A stretch of 64,000 nt of DNA, from positions 13,941,366 to 14,005,365 of the forward strand of contig JAYGXS010000008.1 in the NCBI GenBank assembly GCA_036362985.1. The letters are read 5' to 3'. The notes under the pieces were generated by a model. The model ran no database searches, was not told the origin of the DNA, and saw only the letters and a list, made by a program, of their open reading frames with translations. Positions 42,043-54,700 of the stretch are shown in pieces. The translations under genes were made by a program, and so were the position numbers. This stretch comes from Ligula intestinalis (taxonomy: Eukaryota; Platyhelminthes; Cestoda; Diphyllobothriidea; Diphyllobothriidae). Numbering within the stretch: the first letter of the stretch is position 1; every line of letters begins with the position of its first letter.

Positions 42043-43650
42043 ATGGGAATATTTACCGAACTAAGACAGTCCAAAGATCCCGCGATGCTAAAGGAACTCA
42101 ATGGATTCCTAAAGTTTGACACCGGGCTTGGGGAAGCATACGTTACAGCCAAATTTATATCTATATGTATAGACCGGGGTGAATATCCGAGACATTACTG
42201 GAAACGTTTACGAAGAAGCCATATCGCCGTTTCAGTGGCCACGTTAAGGAGACAAGCGGAAAGTTACCTTTAAATGGTTAACGCCGGAATTCGGGAACTT
42301 CAACGGATCCGGAGTTAGAGAGCAGCAGTTCTCGACTGCCTTGAAACTCACAAGAGAGTGGCATTTTAAGACTATGATCAAACAATCAGAAACAAAATAA
42401 TTGAGGCCAAGTGGACCAAACTTCTTCGAAGTGTCCAATCAACAAAAGCACAGACAACCCTCCCAAACAATCGGGAGCGGTACTTGCATAACTATTCGCC
42501 AATCCATCCTGACAAAACTATCTTAGAGGTATTATCTCTAGGCCCTAAGTTCTGCATTGCAGGAAACAGACCGTAACAACTAGAGTTAGAAATTGAATTT
42601 GAGAGCCTCTTTAGTTAGACTTCCGATCTTAAATCTATCAAGTCTAGAGAAGTAAATTTTCTCAAGTCTACACTAGTAAACTGCTGCCAGCAGTATTTAA
42701 GAAAGGCCTCAACAAACAAAGGACCCTCAACAAAGACCCATCTTGATAGCCTAAGAGAACTCAGCGTGCATCCAGCGCTCAGGTTTTCTGAGATTAATAA
42801 TGAAATTGCATTCCTTGATGTCCTTATACGAAGGCTAAATGATGGATTGATAATCCGTAGGGTATTCCGAAAGAAAACCTGGACGGGAAAATACACCAAC
42901 TTTCACAGTTTTGTTCCCCTAAATATAAAACGAAATCTAGTCCAGGGATTGGCAGCTAGAGTACAACGGAAACTGTCGAATCAGAACTCCAACTACTGCA
43001 GAATACGCTTCTTGAAAATGAATACCCAGAAAGGTTCATCTTCGAGAATATTGGCGAACGCACCAATAAGCCTACTTCCTTAACCGCAGAAAAGAAAGAC
43101 ATATCCATGAGATTACCTTTCTTAGGAGACGCAACCAGCGAGCTAGTAAGGCGACGACTTAGGACTGCTATCATGAACACTTTCTCAGCGTCAAACTTAC
43201 GTGAAATTTTCATGAACTCTTATGATTAGGAGGTATAGACGGGCTCCCGTTGAAGGCCACATCCATGTGTATTTACTCCTTTACGTGCTCCTGTAGAGCG
43301 GGATACATCGACCGAAAAATGAGGCGCCTGGGAAAGAGAGTACGTGAACACGTTGAGTAAAGGCGAAACTAAATCGATCTCGAGCTCTATTCTTGCACAC
43401 CTGGTCGACACAAATCACTAAGTCGATACTAGTGAAGACTTTCAGGTTGTCTACCGGACACCAACCAACCTCTCCAAAGGCCTACGCCAACGGGTGCTGG
43501 CAACAGCAGAAGCAGTGGCTATAAGCCTAATGAATCCAGTACTGTGCTGCCAGAAAATTATAACACAAGCCCTGTCCCTCCCGTGGCTGATGCCGACGTC
43601 AGACGACGATAGCATACCACCCCCAGCCAAGAGCGGTGGTCGTACATTCG
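42043..43650 (+). mobile_element. Penelope-like element, family 1, internally deleted copy
   Basis: The N-terminus (42043-42273) has LNGFLKFD and CIDRGEYPRHYWKRLRRSH, colinear with 1-934. LEVLSLGPKFCIAG and LELEIEFESLF follow (42520-42620). Around 42660-42765 the frame passes straight to VHPALRFSEINNEIAFLDVL, so the whole catalytic core (motif A to YVDD) is deleted. The later linker (YTNFHSFVPLN; RLPFLGDATSELVRRRL near 43110-43160), GIY-YIG residue traces and the tail LRQRVLATAEAVAI (43480-43520) remain, with many stops. It must be nonautonomous. Confidence 0.8.
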
Positions 43651-44465
43651 AAGTGGTTAACCAGTAGTCCTTTGAATGAAGCAGGTGCGTTGCTGCCATT
43701 TTATAAGAAAATAGGCAAACGGGACAGGCAGGGAGTGAATAAGGACACTGGAATAAAGATTGTGAGGTGCGGACTTCACCAGCGGCAATTCTGTGCCAAA
43801 ATGGGGGAGGTGAATTGCAAGCGTTTGAGATCAGCGGTGGTGACAGGTGTAAGCGAACCAGAGGGGAGGGGCCAATAACAAGTGTCAGCAGCCGGAAATA
43901 TGCAGCCCTAAGAATGCATCGGTCGGGCAAACTGGTTCTTCAAGTGATCTTCACCGCAGTCGTTTCTATTTTTCCACGCGAAGAGACAACTGGGGCAAGC
44001 GTGTTCAGGATAGCCCGGCCCGAGGGCCGCTGTGTCTCGTCCACTTTCCTGTAGAAGGCCGAGAGAAAGCCAACGGGTGATGGGGACAGTCTTCAAGCAG
44101 CACTTGAGTGGTACTTGGCCGGGGGACTCGTTTTAACGCCAGTATGCATTCAACTGGAAACAAAAGGGGTCATCAGGTACATAATCGTTGGAGGAAGAGG
44201 TCTAGGACATGCAGTTCAGTTCTTGGAGAAAGGAGACTCGGGTTCGCAGTTCAGAGAAAAATAAATCCGACGATGACATTGATGTGATGAATGTCCCACA
44301 GGCCAAACATAGCAAACAGAGGTGAAAATTAGTACATGGGTGCACTCCTATCCGGTTCAGGATTCACTAACCCTGGCTTGTTTCGTCTGGCGACGCATTG
44401 ACACTTCATCTTTCTCAAGGATGAAACAATTATGTTATTCGCTAAATTTAAGTAACCAATTTATT
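43651..44465. other. No recognisable gene
   Basis: Frames on both strands (43451-43930 minus, 43767-44054 plus) overlap each other and show no domain. The region may be the 3' UTR of the PLE or an unknown repeat. Confidence 0.35.
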
Positions 44466-44670
44466 ACCGGCAAACGTTAGAACTGCGAGATACGCGTATT
44501 TATGGCTCATTAGCTGTCGTCAGTCGCAGTTACCCGACTCCAGCATAGCCACAGAAGCTGCCGCTACACTTGAGTTTCGAACCCGCGACCAGTGAGCTAG
44601 GGACGAACGTCCTATCTTCTGAGCCACCGGATCGACGTCTTGCCGGTTGTCGATCGGGATGTCGATTAGT
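44466..44670 (-). mobile_element. tRNA-derived SINE, family with AGCCAGAAAT tail
   Basis: Inverted copy of 17815-18010. On the minus strand box A lies near 44610-44625 and box B GGGTTCGAAACTC near 44572-44584. The tail TAATGAGCCATAAATACGCGTATC lies at 44487-44512. Confidence 0.75.
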
Positions 44671-44874
44671 ACATAGGTGTACTGCGATCTGGTCTGGAAT
44701 TCACCAACCCTGGCTTGTTTCGTCTGGCGATGCGTGAAAGAAGCCGTTAAACACTATTGCTTGTTGACGTTCTGTGATGATGCATTCAAGCAGTTAAGTC
44801 TGGTGAGAGTACATTTTAAATTAATCGTCCTCAAAATGCCCCGTAACACTCGATATTGGCTGTGAGAGGTTATT

Positions 44875-45155
44875 TTGCATCTGACGTTTCGGGCAGTTGT
44901 CTTGTCCACCTATCATCACAGAATGCGAAATCTGGCCCCTGATGTTCGCTTAACATACTGCTCTTTTTCCATGTGTGTATTCTGCCACTCCTGGTTGAGC
45001 CACCCTGTTTGCCTTGCGTCGGTTTCCTCATTGGCCCTATCTGTTACCGTGTTGGTAAGGTTTGTTGCGCCCCGACGTGCGTCGGTCGCCTCGGCTCCCG
45101 TCTCGTCCTGGCTCGTTTCACATATGTACAGTTCTGCGAGTGCTGCGAGCAAATT
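44875..45155 (-). mobile_element. Solo PLE end, further type, with hammerhead-like motif
   Basis: Minus-strand sequence whose outer end carries GATGATAGGTGG...CGAAACGTCAG. The upstream part translates to an Ala/Thr/Glu-rich frame resembling in style the arms of the 40.7-41.7 kb palindrome. I see no reverse transcriptase. Confidence 0.5.
44881..44921 (-). ncRNA. PLE-associated hammerhead-like motif 11
   Basis: On the minus strand TGATGA (44918-44913) is intact but preceded by G, where C is usual. Stem GGTGG/CTGCC with wobbles, then CGAAACGTC (44890-44883 for GAAACGTC). Confidence 0.5.
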
Positions 45156-45159
45156 CCCT

Positions 45160-46730
45160 TAATTTGTAAGTGTTTGATTATTTCTCCCATACACGCGAGA
45201 ACGCATTTACGAAAACTTATAAATAATCATGAAGAAAATTAGGCATTTTAAGTAATTTAAAGAACAATAAGAAATACTAAGTGTTTGATTAGAAAAATAA
45301 AATTTTCTCGATAATTCCCAGCTTGTAGAGACGTCAAAAATAGCTATAAATTAGAACAATAAATTTAAATAGTTTGTTAAGTATAAAACATAAAGTGACC
45401 ACTTTCTTTATACAAAAAGGACTTGCCTTTAGTCAAAATATGTTGTATATGTGGGAATGATTAGATACATAGTTATTGAATATCATTGAATAAATTCTCT
45501 CTTCATTTCGGTATTTTTCGGTGTATTCATTGATCAGTTTACTAACTATCCGTTTGTTCGACGTTTACATCAAACCCTTTAAAATAAGATATAACTAAAC
45601 AGCATTTACCGAAAAAAACGAGCTTTTGCATATTATTCCCTATGCAGATGGTCATGTTGGTCAAATTTGGAAATTCTTTAAAACAGCAAACCACATTTTC
45701 GAGCAAACAACCTGTCTGCGAGATACCACGCATATTTTTATCCTAAGATTAATTGAATAAAGTTTCCATGATAGATTAACTCTTTAAAAAGTGCTTTTAT
45801 TGGATATTTATCTGACAAACTTCTGCGTATATTAACTTTTTCCAAGGTAATCTCACAGGGAAATTGGGAACGTTTGACAATTTCTTTAAATTATCTGAAG
45901 AAAAACGATTAAATTTGACTGGATATGAAAAAAATATACCTTTCTCTTTATAACGGATTTTTTTCGCTACAGGAGATTTATTCCAAAATCCGTAATCAAT
46001 GTGCGAATGCAGAAAAAAACAGGCCACTTTTGACCATTTTTTTGAAAAAAATTATTCTATTTTTGTCTGTTCCGTTCCTAAGTGACACGTGAGCAGAATC
46101 TATTGTTTACAAAAAAGTATATTTCTACCTGACTGATATACAAGAAGGCCTACCTTAATTCCCCTTCGCAGTAACATGAATGACAAGGTCAGGGGTGAGG
46201 TTTAAACAAAACGCGACAAAACCTTTTTTACTGCATTTTGTGAAAAAAACTTCACAGAATAGCTAAACATAATTTTTAAAACTTTTATCACTGCTTGTTT
46301 CTGAAAATAAATGTGACTCCTTAAACGGCGCTTTAGTTCTATTTGATCAACTTCGCACAAAATTTTCCAGAACTGGTAGGGATTACTATTCCACCTTTTT
46401 TACTAATGATGGAATTCTTCCACAGCTCAATGCATACTATAAGAAAGTTGTGTCCTGTCTTTCCTTATAACATACGGAATTCATTTTGTATAAACATACT
46501 CATGATTTAACAAAAATGAGAGCCTACTTCCCTCAATTACTTTAAATAGGACAGTTTTCCAGACCAAAGCCCTTCTTATTATTAAATCCACTCAGTTGAT
46601 CAAAATAAACCGTCCAAATATATGATAAATTACCAAGTTAAATTTCATCCTATAATTTGTTTGCAGGATTATCAGAAATGTACATATTGGCTGTAAAACT
46701 AGTTGGCCGTCCCGATTGTTCCACGCCGTG
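45160..46730. other. AT-rich stretch, no recognisable gene
   Basis: About 1.6 kb of AT-rich sequence, with no PLE, LINE or SINE that I recognise and only short frames. It stands out as the longest repeat-poor block of the right half. Confidence 0.45.
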
Positions 46731-46734
46731 GCTG

Positions 46735-47215
46735 TCCCCCAATAAGAAGGTTTCTGAAACAACATAAGGGGCAGGAAAATTTATGTGGCGGTTTACCGAA
46801 CAGCCGATCAACGTCTAAGCTTCTTTAAACTGCCTTGATTTGTGGTTGTCACCTCGGTCCTCAATGTCAACGGCGCAAAAGTTGATGACGTAGCCCATCT
46901 CTGTGGCATGGTTTTGTTTACCTCGGACTTTGGGTCTTATCTTCTTACAGTTAGATTATGCCCATGCATTTGCGTTTCTAGTTGTCGGCCGGTTTCTCCA
47001 ACATAATTGCACATCCCACAACTGAACTGAAGCTTGTAGATAATGCCTGATAGCTTTTGATTCGGGATAGGGTCTCTTGGCCGCATCAATAGCTGCCGAA
47101 TTGTGGAGGTAGGGCTATAAGCAACTTCTATTCGAAAAGGCGCAAGGGATCTGGCCTTGATTTAGGAGACCACTTTCATGCTCCGTCACGACTTTTACGT
47201 TTCACGTTTTTGGTT
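46735..47215 (-). mobile_element. Penelope-like element, family 3: linker and GIY-YIG domain
   Basis: On the minus strand IEVAYSPTSTIRQLLMRPRD, then SGIIYKLQFSCGMCNYVGET, then GRQLETQMHGHNLTVRR follow PLE order (linker, then YxLxCxCG...NYVGETGR). After a frame change, EMGYVINFCAVDIEDRGDNH and SVNRHINFPAP complete the domain. Unlike family 1, it keeps YVG at the YIG position. It is broken by stops and frameshifts, and no RT is attached. Confidence 0.75.
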
Positions 47216-47574
47216 ACATTCGATTCCGTTCAACGAACGCTCATGGATAGCTATTAGCCCTAAAAAGTCCTCGGAGGAGCTTTATCTCGTCCCGTTTGGT
47301 GGCTGGCATGCTGCAGTGGGTTTCTACCCGTCGGTATAGCGTGCATACATAACTTCGCTTGTGTTGCGATTTTGTGCGCTATTGTGACTCAACAGATGCG
47401 ACGTGTTCATCGGTTTACGGTAGACAGAAGTTGCCATTTCGCCATCAAGTTGGTGGCAGGTGAGAACGTTCCGGAACCAAAGTCTGTCCTCCACTTATTT
47501 CTCTAAAGTGAACCGTAATTCGGGAAAAATCGAGTTCAATCATAGTATGCAATACTCTATATGTTGATGGTCTT

Positions 47575-47910
47575 CTACAATAGAAGATGAGAAGCTTGAT
47601 TTAGACACCCTTCTGGATAAAGTAAATCAGGCTCATCAAGTGTCAATATTCACTTTGGAAAAAAGAGCAGAGTATGCCTCTCCTTTGAGACGCCGGATGA
47701 CGAAGCACTTAAAAGTGTACTTCGTAAAAATGAATGTGGACTGGACAGTACACACATGTCTACAACCTTGTTTCGTTAGGTCGGAAACGATACTTAGTCA
47801 GCTGTATCACCAACTTAGCTATGAGAACATTCTAATATCCTCCTGTGGGATAGGCTATATTATAAAGACAACTGGACGCGGATGCGAGAACACCATGCTG
47901 CTTGAATGAA
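47575..47910 (+). mobile_element. Penelope-like element, family 1, fragment
   Basis: DTLLDKVNQAHQVSIFTLEK (about 47605-47665) matches the segment after YVDD in the copy at 1450-1755 (ALLNAVSQAHPSMHFTLEME). Near 47840 SSCGIGYIIKTTGRG matches CSCGAGYICRTIRRL of the GIY-YIG domain. Much between them is deleted. Confidence 0.65.
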
Positions 47911-48139
47911 TTATAGCACGAACAGGTCAATCTCTAGTGCAACTATGTTCCACAAGGTTTACAGTGGCCATCGAGGAGACGTCAATCCTCAGCCCTCTGA
48001 GCCATCTAAAAAGTGCTGGTGTGACACTTCAATTTCCTATGCCAAAGAATACTTGCGACGACAGTTGTCCGCCAACGCAATCTTGTGTTCTGGATGGTAT
48101 TTTGTTCCGACTCTTAATCTTCACTACCCCCCCCCCCCG

Positions 48140-48415
48140 CCCCATTTAACCTTACTTTGTGGATCTAACGGAAGCCTTCGACACGGTGAATTGAGATGGA
48201 CTGTGGAAAGTAGTGCAGAAATTTGGCTGTCTGAAACATTAGTGGTGGCTAACGGTGTGAAGCTGAGTTGTGTAACCACTCTCGCCCTCTTCAGTCTCAT
48301 GTTCTTTGCTATGCTGATGGATGCATACCGGGATGAACACCCTGGGATACGTGTCACCTACATGGCTGGCGGGCATCTTCTCAATAGCTGGCACGTGCAG
48401 GTCTCTAACTGACCA
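48140..48415 (+). mobile_element. LINE fragment, reverse transcriptase part (same family as 12.3 kb LINE)
   Basis: FVDLTEAFDTVN (about 48155-48195; motif A) and QKFGCLKH, then after a deletion NGVKLSCVTTLALFSLMFFA and MLMDAYRDEHPGI match the intact LINE. Stops and a deletion mark decay. The preceding C run (48126-48140) is a homopolymer. Confidence 0.75.
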
Positions 48416-49480
48416 GGAGACTGACTCAGCTGTTTAAGTGCACAGAGGTAGGCACTTTGTCGCGGACCCAGGATGGAAGTGGTTTGATAAAGCGTTAAGT
48501 GAACATGCCGGTGCCCATCTGCCCTCACAGCCATTGGCTCCCCATCCCACAAGTTAACGCCGTCTTATTCGTACCGTTTTTCCTCGTGCTATATCAATAT
48601 TCCTATTTCCCGCCCAGTAGGTGCCCACGGCGCTCTGCTCTCCATCCGTTATCGATCAGATATGAGAGAACACCCCACACTCTAGATGGAACCACTATTT
48701 ACATAAAACTTGTTGTAACCCGGTGTGTTCCTGTGTCAACACTGGTTATTTTCTCTCAGTACGCGTTAGGAAGAGCAGACAGGCCAGGATAACAGCTTGT
48801 ACTTTACTATCACTTGTACTAGTACATCAAGTCTGCTCCCTGTGTCCAACAGCTTGCCTTCTGTGGTCGGTCTCGCTTCGGCAGCAGTCTCAAATCGTCG
48901 GCAGCGTGCCCCACAACAGAGTCCCCGTTCTGCTGGCAGCCTCGGTATTTAAGGGGCAGTCGTCGTTGCTCCGTATTGGCCCTCCAAGTGTCCATACGCG
49001 CACTCGCTCACACTCGCCGTGCAGCGTGACCTCACTGATAGCAGCAGTCCGGATCCCGGGGCAGTCTGACTTCGCGTGCCTTTTTGTCCTGGCATAATGT
49101 CCGCCCTTTGAAGGTCGCGCAACTTGGCCCGTTGTGTATGCGCTGGAATGGCCTCACGTTACATCGTACTGTCTGTAAGTCTGTCTGACGTGCTCAATCA
49201 TCCCAACAATACTCTTTCCCTGTTATATATTATTCACTTATTATAATGTACATTTGCCTTTTTTACTTTTAGATTACTGTCCATACATTCCCTCCGTCTT
49301 TTGTCCTGATATTTACATGCGTGTGCTTGGTATGGCTCTTATCGGTCCTATTCAGAAGTCCCACAGTCTAAAACATCTTTCGATCTCTTATACGGTCGCG
49401 TGTGTCAACCTAAACTTTCTCGGCCGCTACGAGTCTACATGCGTCGACCTGCAACTGCGCTCCGCAACCCGTTCCGCCGG
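48416..49480. other. Sequence inserted into a LINE copy, identity unknown
   Basis: This stretch separates two pieces that are nearly adjacent in the intact LINE (LLNSWHVQV on the left; the FADD-following NTATEEDAQRR segment on the right), so it probably inserted as one unit of about 1 kb. It contains GGTATTTAAGGGGC near 48943 but no recognisable protein. I do not see clear terminal repeats. Confidence 0.4.
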
Positions 49481-49915
49481 GCCGACTTTGCGGTCAACAC
49501 TGCAACGGAAGAGGACGCACAAAGGCGTCCGTACGCCTCTTTACGGCCAGTTGTGCAAACTTTTGGCTGGCCGTCCACGGGGACAGAACCGTTGTCATTC
49601 ACAACTGTCACACTCGCGTACCTCGGAAGCACACTGTTGCGCACCACGAAAATGAACAACGAGGCTTTTCACGGTAGGCACTAACGTGTTCGGTCGGGCG
49701 GAGGCCTCCGTGTGGAGTCGTCAGAGCCTACAGCTGAACAAGAGACGGAAGGGATGCTGGAACGTCGTCTTGATGAAACATTTGTACGCAGTGGAAACTG
49801 GGACCATCTACTCCAAGCAAACTAGAAAGCTGAATCGTACCCATATCAGTTGCCTCCGCAGAGCACTGCAGCTGAGATGGCAGGAGCGGATGGCAATCGT
49901 CAGCAGTAGCTGAAG
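49481..49915 (+). mobile_element. LINE fragment, C-terminal part of the reverse transcriptase
   Basis: NTATEEDAQRR, YLGSTLLRTTKM, FGRAEASVWSRQSLQLN and TRKLNRTHISCLRRALQLRW are colinear with 14700-15180 of the intact LINE. The FADD motif is gone and the frame shifts twice. Together with 48140-48415 it forms one interrupted copy. Confidence 0.75.
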
Positions 49916-50602
49916 GAAAATATGCCAGCGATATCAATACATATTACGCGCGTGATCCAGCCCCGTCGGAAACCGCTTGCTCAACAGCCTGACAGCGAAC
50001 TATTCCGGCTGGGCTGTCGCTTGGCTTGGGGACTGTTTCACTTCCCGCACTCGATACGTTCAGTGCAGCAAGTGAAAATGCACGGTCGTTCCCAACAATT
50101 GCGGATTTCTTCATGTATCTATCTTAACCCATCGCCTGTTTCACCTCTACACTGATGGCCAACGATCACAAAATGCATGTTTGTTTGTAAAATATGCTGA
50201 TGATACGGTTTTTAGCTATCCTGTCAAAAGTTGGAAATATCTCCAGGTATTGAAAGATGCCCTGGAACACGGCTCTCAGCACGGTCGTTAGCAAATGTCC
50301 TTCTACAAAATGACTAGAAGTCTGTCCGGTGCGTTTTTCGAATGCGATCCTCTCCTGGTCCTGAATATAAAGACACTCGGCCCAACGAGATATCCTCTTT
50401 CGGGGCCTTTGGTGTTATCCTGGCATCTTACCTTTCAGTTACTCTTCACATTGAAGGTCTCTTTATTAAAATTCGTAAACTTTCATAATACGTCCACAGT
50501 TTGCGTTCATAGCACACACCGCAAGCCCTAGTCTGATAATATATAGGTGCCTGCTCTCCAGTTAATCTTACCTGCTCTGACTATAAATGTGCACGTCCAT
50601 GT
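49916..50602. other. No recognisable gene
   Basis: Short frames only. A stretch near 50170-50230 (FVKYADDTVFSYPVKSW on the plus strand) resembles a YADD motif of a reverse transcriptase and may be a relic of another LINE. Confidence 0.35.
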
Positions 50603-50927
50603 CCCAGTGTCCCCTTGTTGTGAGGCACATGGTGGGCCGTTTTTCCGTCTTCTCACGCCACCTCTCTTCCCCGTGTGACCGAATGTTCCCCTGTTTGAAT
50701 CCCATCTTACAGGCTTCCACTGTAACCTTTATTTTAGTCTTAGTTTAGTTCGCCTAGTTTTTTTGCCCAGTGTCCCCTTGTTTTGAGGCATATGGTGGGC
50801 CGTTTTTCCGTCTTCTCACGCCACCTCTCTTCCCCGTGTGACCGAATGTTCCCCTGTTTGTATCCCACCTTACAGGCTTCTACTGTAACCTTTATTTTAG
50901 TCTTAGTTTAGTTCGCCTTGTTTTTTG
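50603..50927 (+). repeat. Tandem duplication, two 163-bp units
   Basis: CCCAGTGTCCCCTTGTT begins at 50603 and again at 50766. The two units differ at only a handful of positions. No coding content is evident. Confidence 0.9.
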
Positions 50928-51442
50928 TGTATCTTTATTAATTTAGTTTAGTTTTATTAACGACATGGTTTTACTGAAGTCTCGAAAATTCTCAGTTCTT
51001 TGCGCCGTCACACAATTTTTGGAGTTATTGTTTCCAGTTGGTCGCATTTCTGATTTTAATTTTCGTTTGCTGTGGTGAGTCCGAAACCAGACTGTTACCG
51101 GCAATTTTGCTGTTAGTCTTTCTAAAAGTCTCACTTGCACTGAACCATCTAAATTTCTAAGTAAATCTCACGGCCAAGAATACAATTCAAACTCTACCTC
51201 ACTTCACTGAGCATTTATAGAACTCAGTGACAAGATAGAGGATAAAAATCATTCGTAGAGGGTCTGAATTTTCTTGCAATAAAAATTGCAAAGCGGGGGT
51301 CTAAAGGTAGCATGTTTACGAAGTCCGAACATATAAAGCGGTTAAATCTTTCCTCGAAGAATGCTATCTCACAGAGGATGATCCAATCGAGTGCGGGTGA
51401 AAATGAACGCACAATTCCTCTCCGACAAAACCAAGTTTTTTT

Positions 51443-51716
51443 TTAATTTTTTCTATTTCCGTTGCACAAATCGTTTTGAAGTTCTTCCTGCGTGTAGCGT
51501 AGACGGAATGCCAGCATGTATTGGGCCATTATCTGAGCATCTTCCAGGGTGTGGGCGTTATAGAGCGAAACTCTTAGGCCACCAACGGTCCTGTGACCCC
51601 GCACATTCTGAAGACCCAGGGCTTCAGCACCCTCTACCCATTTATTCTCCAGGTCCTTGGACGGCAGTCGGAAGACTATATTGACTCGACTGCACACAGC
51701 GTTCCTGGGATGCAAT
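51443..51716 (-). CDS. PSAT1: PSAT terminal exon
   Basis: The exon follows CTTCTCTCTAGCAG and starts with the base completing a Lys codon. It encodes [36 protein letters not shown] and a C-terminus ([11 protein letters not shown]) about 18 residues longer than I expect for the family, then a stop at 51443-51445. The acceptor could instead lie 3 bases upstream (51719), adding one residue; the choice of 51716 keeps the family spacing. Confidence 0.9.
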
Positions 51717-54700
51717 CTGCTAGAGAGAAGGGAACATGGTTAATGTAAAGTTACTCATAGATGTCAGATAATATATACTTAAGTAACTACTTTCTGCATT
51801 TTAGTAGCCGTAATTATACATATTTACGGTATAAAATCTGTAAGCCACTTTGACTATTTATTTCAACATTGCAACAGGGTGGGTATGGAGGTAAGGAAAA
51901 TCCAATAGTTCCTCTGCTGTATTTAGAAGTAACCCATTGTGTACAAGCTCTTTTTTTTGAGCTGTACCAAGTGCCTAGATTCACAAAGGAATATAACATC
52001 ACGTGAATAAACCACATAGGTCTACAACATTTGCCAGCAATGTTCATAGAATGGGATTGACGGTGCGATTTTATCCTGTTCGCCCTCAGGTAACCTAGTT
52101 CAACAAAAGACTTGACCAGATAGTATGGCTTATCACATAGCTAGTTTTTGGATACCTGAACGTTATGAAATTGAGAGGTCCGGGGAGCCCATCTTTACGA
52201 AAACCAAAAGCCATTTAAACCACTTTGAGCAACATATTCTCACCTGTCTTGCCTTATTCCTCAAGCAGGACGCACTTGGCATCCAACATATACGAAGATC
52301 AAGTAGCACCGCCATGAATAGGCAAGCGGCCTTACAGGACACGGACCAGACAGAATATCAGACAGGCCGTGAACTAAGAAAGGTTCAGGGACGTGATAAA
52401 ATGAGCACATTATCCTCCACCATGCCTACCCCCACCCTGAGCACTCACCGCAGCGCTTGTATCCCCGAGGGTTGATTAGGCTTAGTGCTTCTTCATTGCC
52501 AAATTCCGCGTAGCACTGGTCGACAGACGGATCCCTTTCTGCAGAGCGTGCACAAATCTGCGAACCACGAACTCAGATTTGCTGACGACGTGACTCCGTG
52601 GAAAACAGAATGGACGTTTCCTCGGGTGGGGCAACGCAAACCGGCGTATTCAAGCGCTATTTGCACAACACGCGTTGCGCGTGCACTACCTAATGGCGTG
52701 ACCCAATTCCTATCCAGTTTAAGTTTATTTAGAATTATTTTATGGAGGTAATAGGCAATGCCTTTGAAAACCCAATTGCTTGCATGCAAGTGGGTCATAT
52801 ACATTTGTTTATACGTACGCTTAAACACGTCACGTTTACCATGCTATTCAAAGACTGTGAATAGGACTGTTTTTACAAAAAGCTCTTGTTTGGAGTTGGC
52901 GCAGTGTCTGCGTTCAAACTGGTTGATGACGGTTTATAATCCAGACATTGCCGTTCAAGTCGCCCTGGTCGTCCTCCGGTCTGTATAAACTCCTATTCGC
53001 TGTACGACTGCCAAGGAGAGCCCTAGAATTATCTCCAAGACGCAACTGGGGGGAAAATGTTCAGTAATGGGAATGGTTTGCACCTTTTCTTTGACAACCC
53101 GATGAATAAGCAAATTATTTACTACTCTTATACTTTTTAATGCCCGGCAAGTCCTTCACCACTAAAGGCAAACTTCGCGGAATCTAAGAAGGTTTGGCAG
53201 ATTTGCTTTATTTAAGTTGACCCAATTGTGAAAAATCTCGAGGCGTTCAGCTGGATTTGAACCCGTGCATTAGAGAAGGCCTTTACCGGAAGCCAACGCT
53301 CTAACCGCTAAGCTACAAACGCCCCACCTCGCGCCATGAATTTAATCATAAGTGGGTCGATATTACCTGCCCAACTTTACCGCTCCTATGAAATCCAACA
53401 ATGCAGAACAGTAAGCTGACTGCCTTTGCAGGATTTCCTAAGCAGTCATCTAGAATCTATCAGAATGACTACTAGACTGACTTAATTATTAGGAGGTTTG
53501 ACAGATTTGCTCAATGTAAGTTGACCCAATTATGAAAAAACTCGAGGCATTTGACGGGATTCGAACCCACGTATTATAGAAGGCCTTTTACCAGCAGCCA
53601 ACTCGAAATAGGCGCAGTGGGGTGAAGATACAGTTCCAACCTTCAGTTTCTCATTTCTAAGATCGCATACGAAGAGCGTATTTCAATTACTGCGAATAAT
53701 AAATCATCCTGCGTTGATAGCGGTTTTTCTCTTCTCGAATTACAAAACGCCGAAAAGCGTATTCACTAGAAGTTAATTAATCTTTAAGAAGCAGTAGTTC
53801 TCTCCTTTATATTCTCTGTAAATGGCCCCAGTTAACAACCCACTTACTTTAAACTTAACTGCTCCACCCCTCTCCCCTCTCCCTTCCGAGTTACTGACGA
53901 TTTTACTGCTAAGAACACACGAGTTGAAGCCATATACACTTCAAAAAACCAACCACATAAGGACGAATCAAACTACAGAGCTTATCTCAGCTGTGGGTGT
54001 GACAATCTGCGGATCCTCCACGCTCGGTGAGCTACAGCCTAAGCTGGATTATATAGGTCATTCCAGTTCGGCCGAGGCTCAAAAGGTCATTGGATAGCGT
54101 GAATCAAGTCAGTTAAAAACTAGTTTTGGACATTTAAAGCTGCTTACACATATATCAGGGCCTGTTTGTATGAGCATAGTCTGACCCTTGGTTATCATTC
54201 GTCGTTTTCACCATAGCGCCATACGAATATAGTCACGTGATCGCGTGTCACGGTTTCAAGGTCAATCAGACGAGTCTACGGCGGTCAAAACTGGGCCCCC
54301 AGCTGACGCCTTCAGATGCAATAAACGGGTGGCCAGAATTCCTGATGTACCGATTTGGTTGTGCCGACGGAAAACCTCACTTCTTTTTAAGCAGAGGGTT
54401 ATTGCTCAATTACCAAGACAGCACGAACGACAATCACTAGGGATGATATAAAAAATTCTTTATAATTTGAACGTTAGTTTTTTTTATCTCAGATTCTGTG
54501 TATGTACCAGTTAGGAAGTACCATTTAACTTGCCTTCGATACCCAACTCAAAAAAATGCGGGCTAAGACGAACTCGCGATGGACTCACCAGAAGAGAAAG
54601 CAGACTTACCAGCACCCGCCACCGTGAGAACGAAGCGCAACACCAACCAACAGGGGGCGAGGCAGCGAACGAGAAAAAAATCGATAAGCCCACCACCACC

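Noticed and set aside
43451..44054. Overlapping frames on both strands after the PLE
   Set aside because: Mutually overlapping and without motifs; they lie in the decayed end of a PLE or in an unknown repeat.
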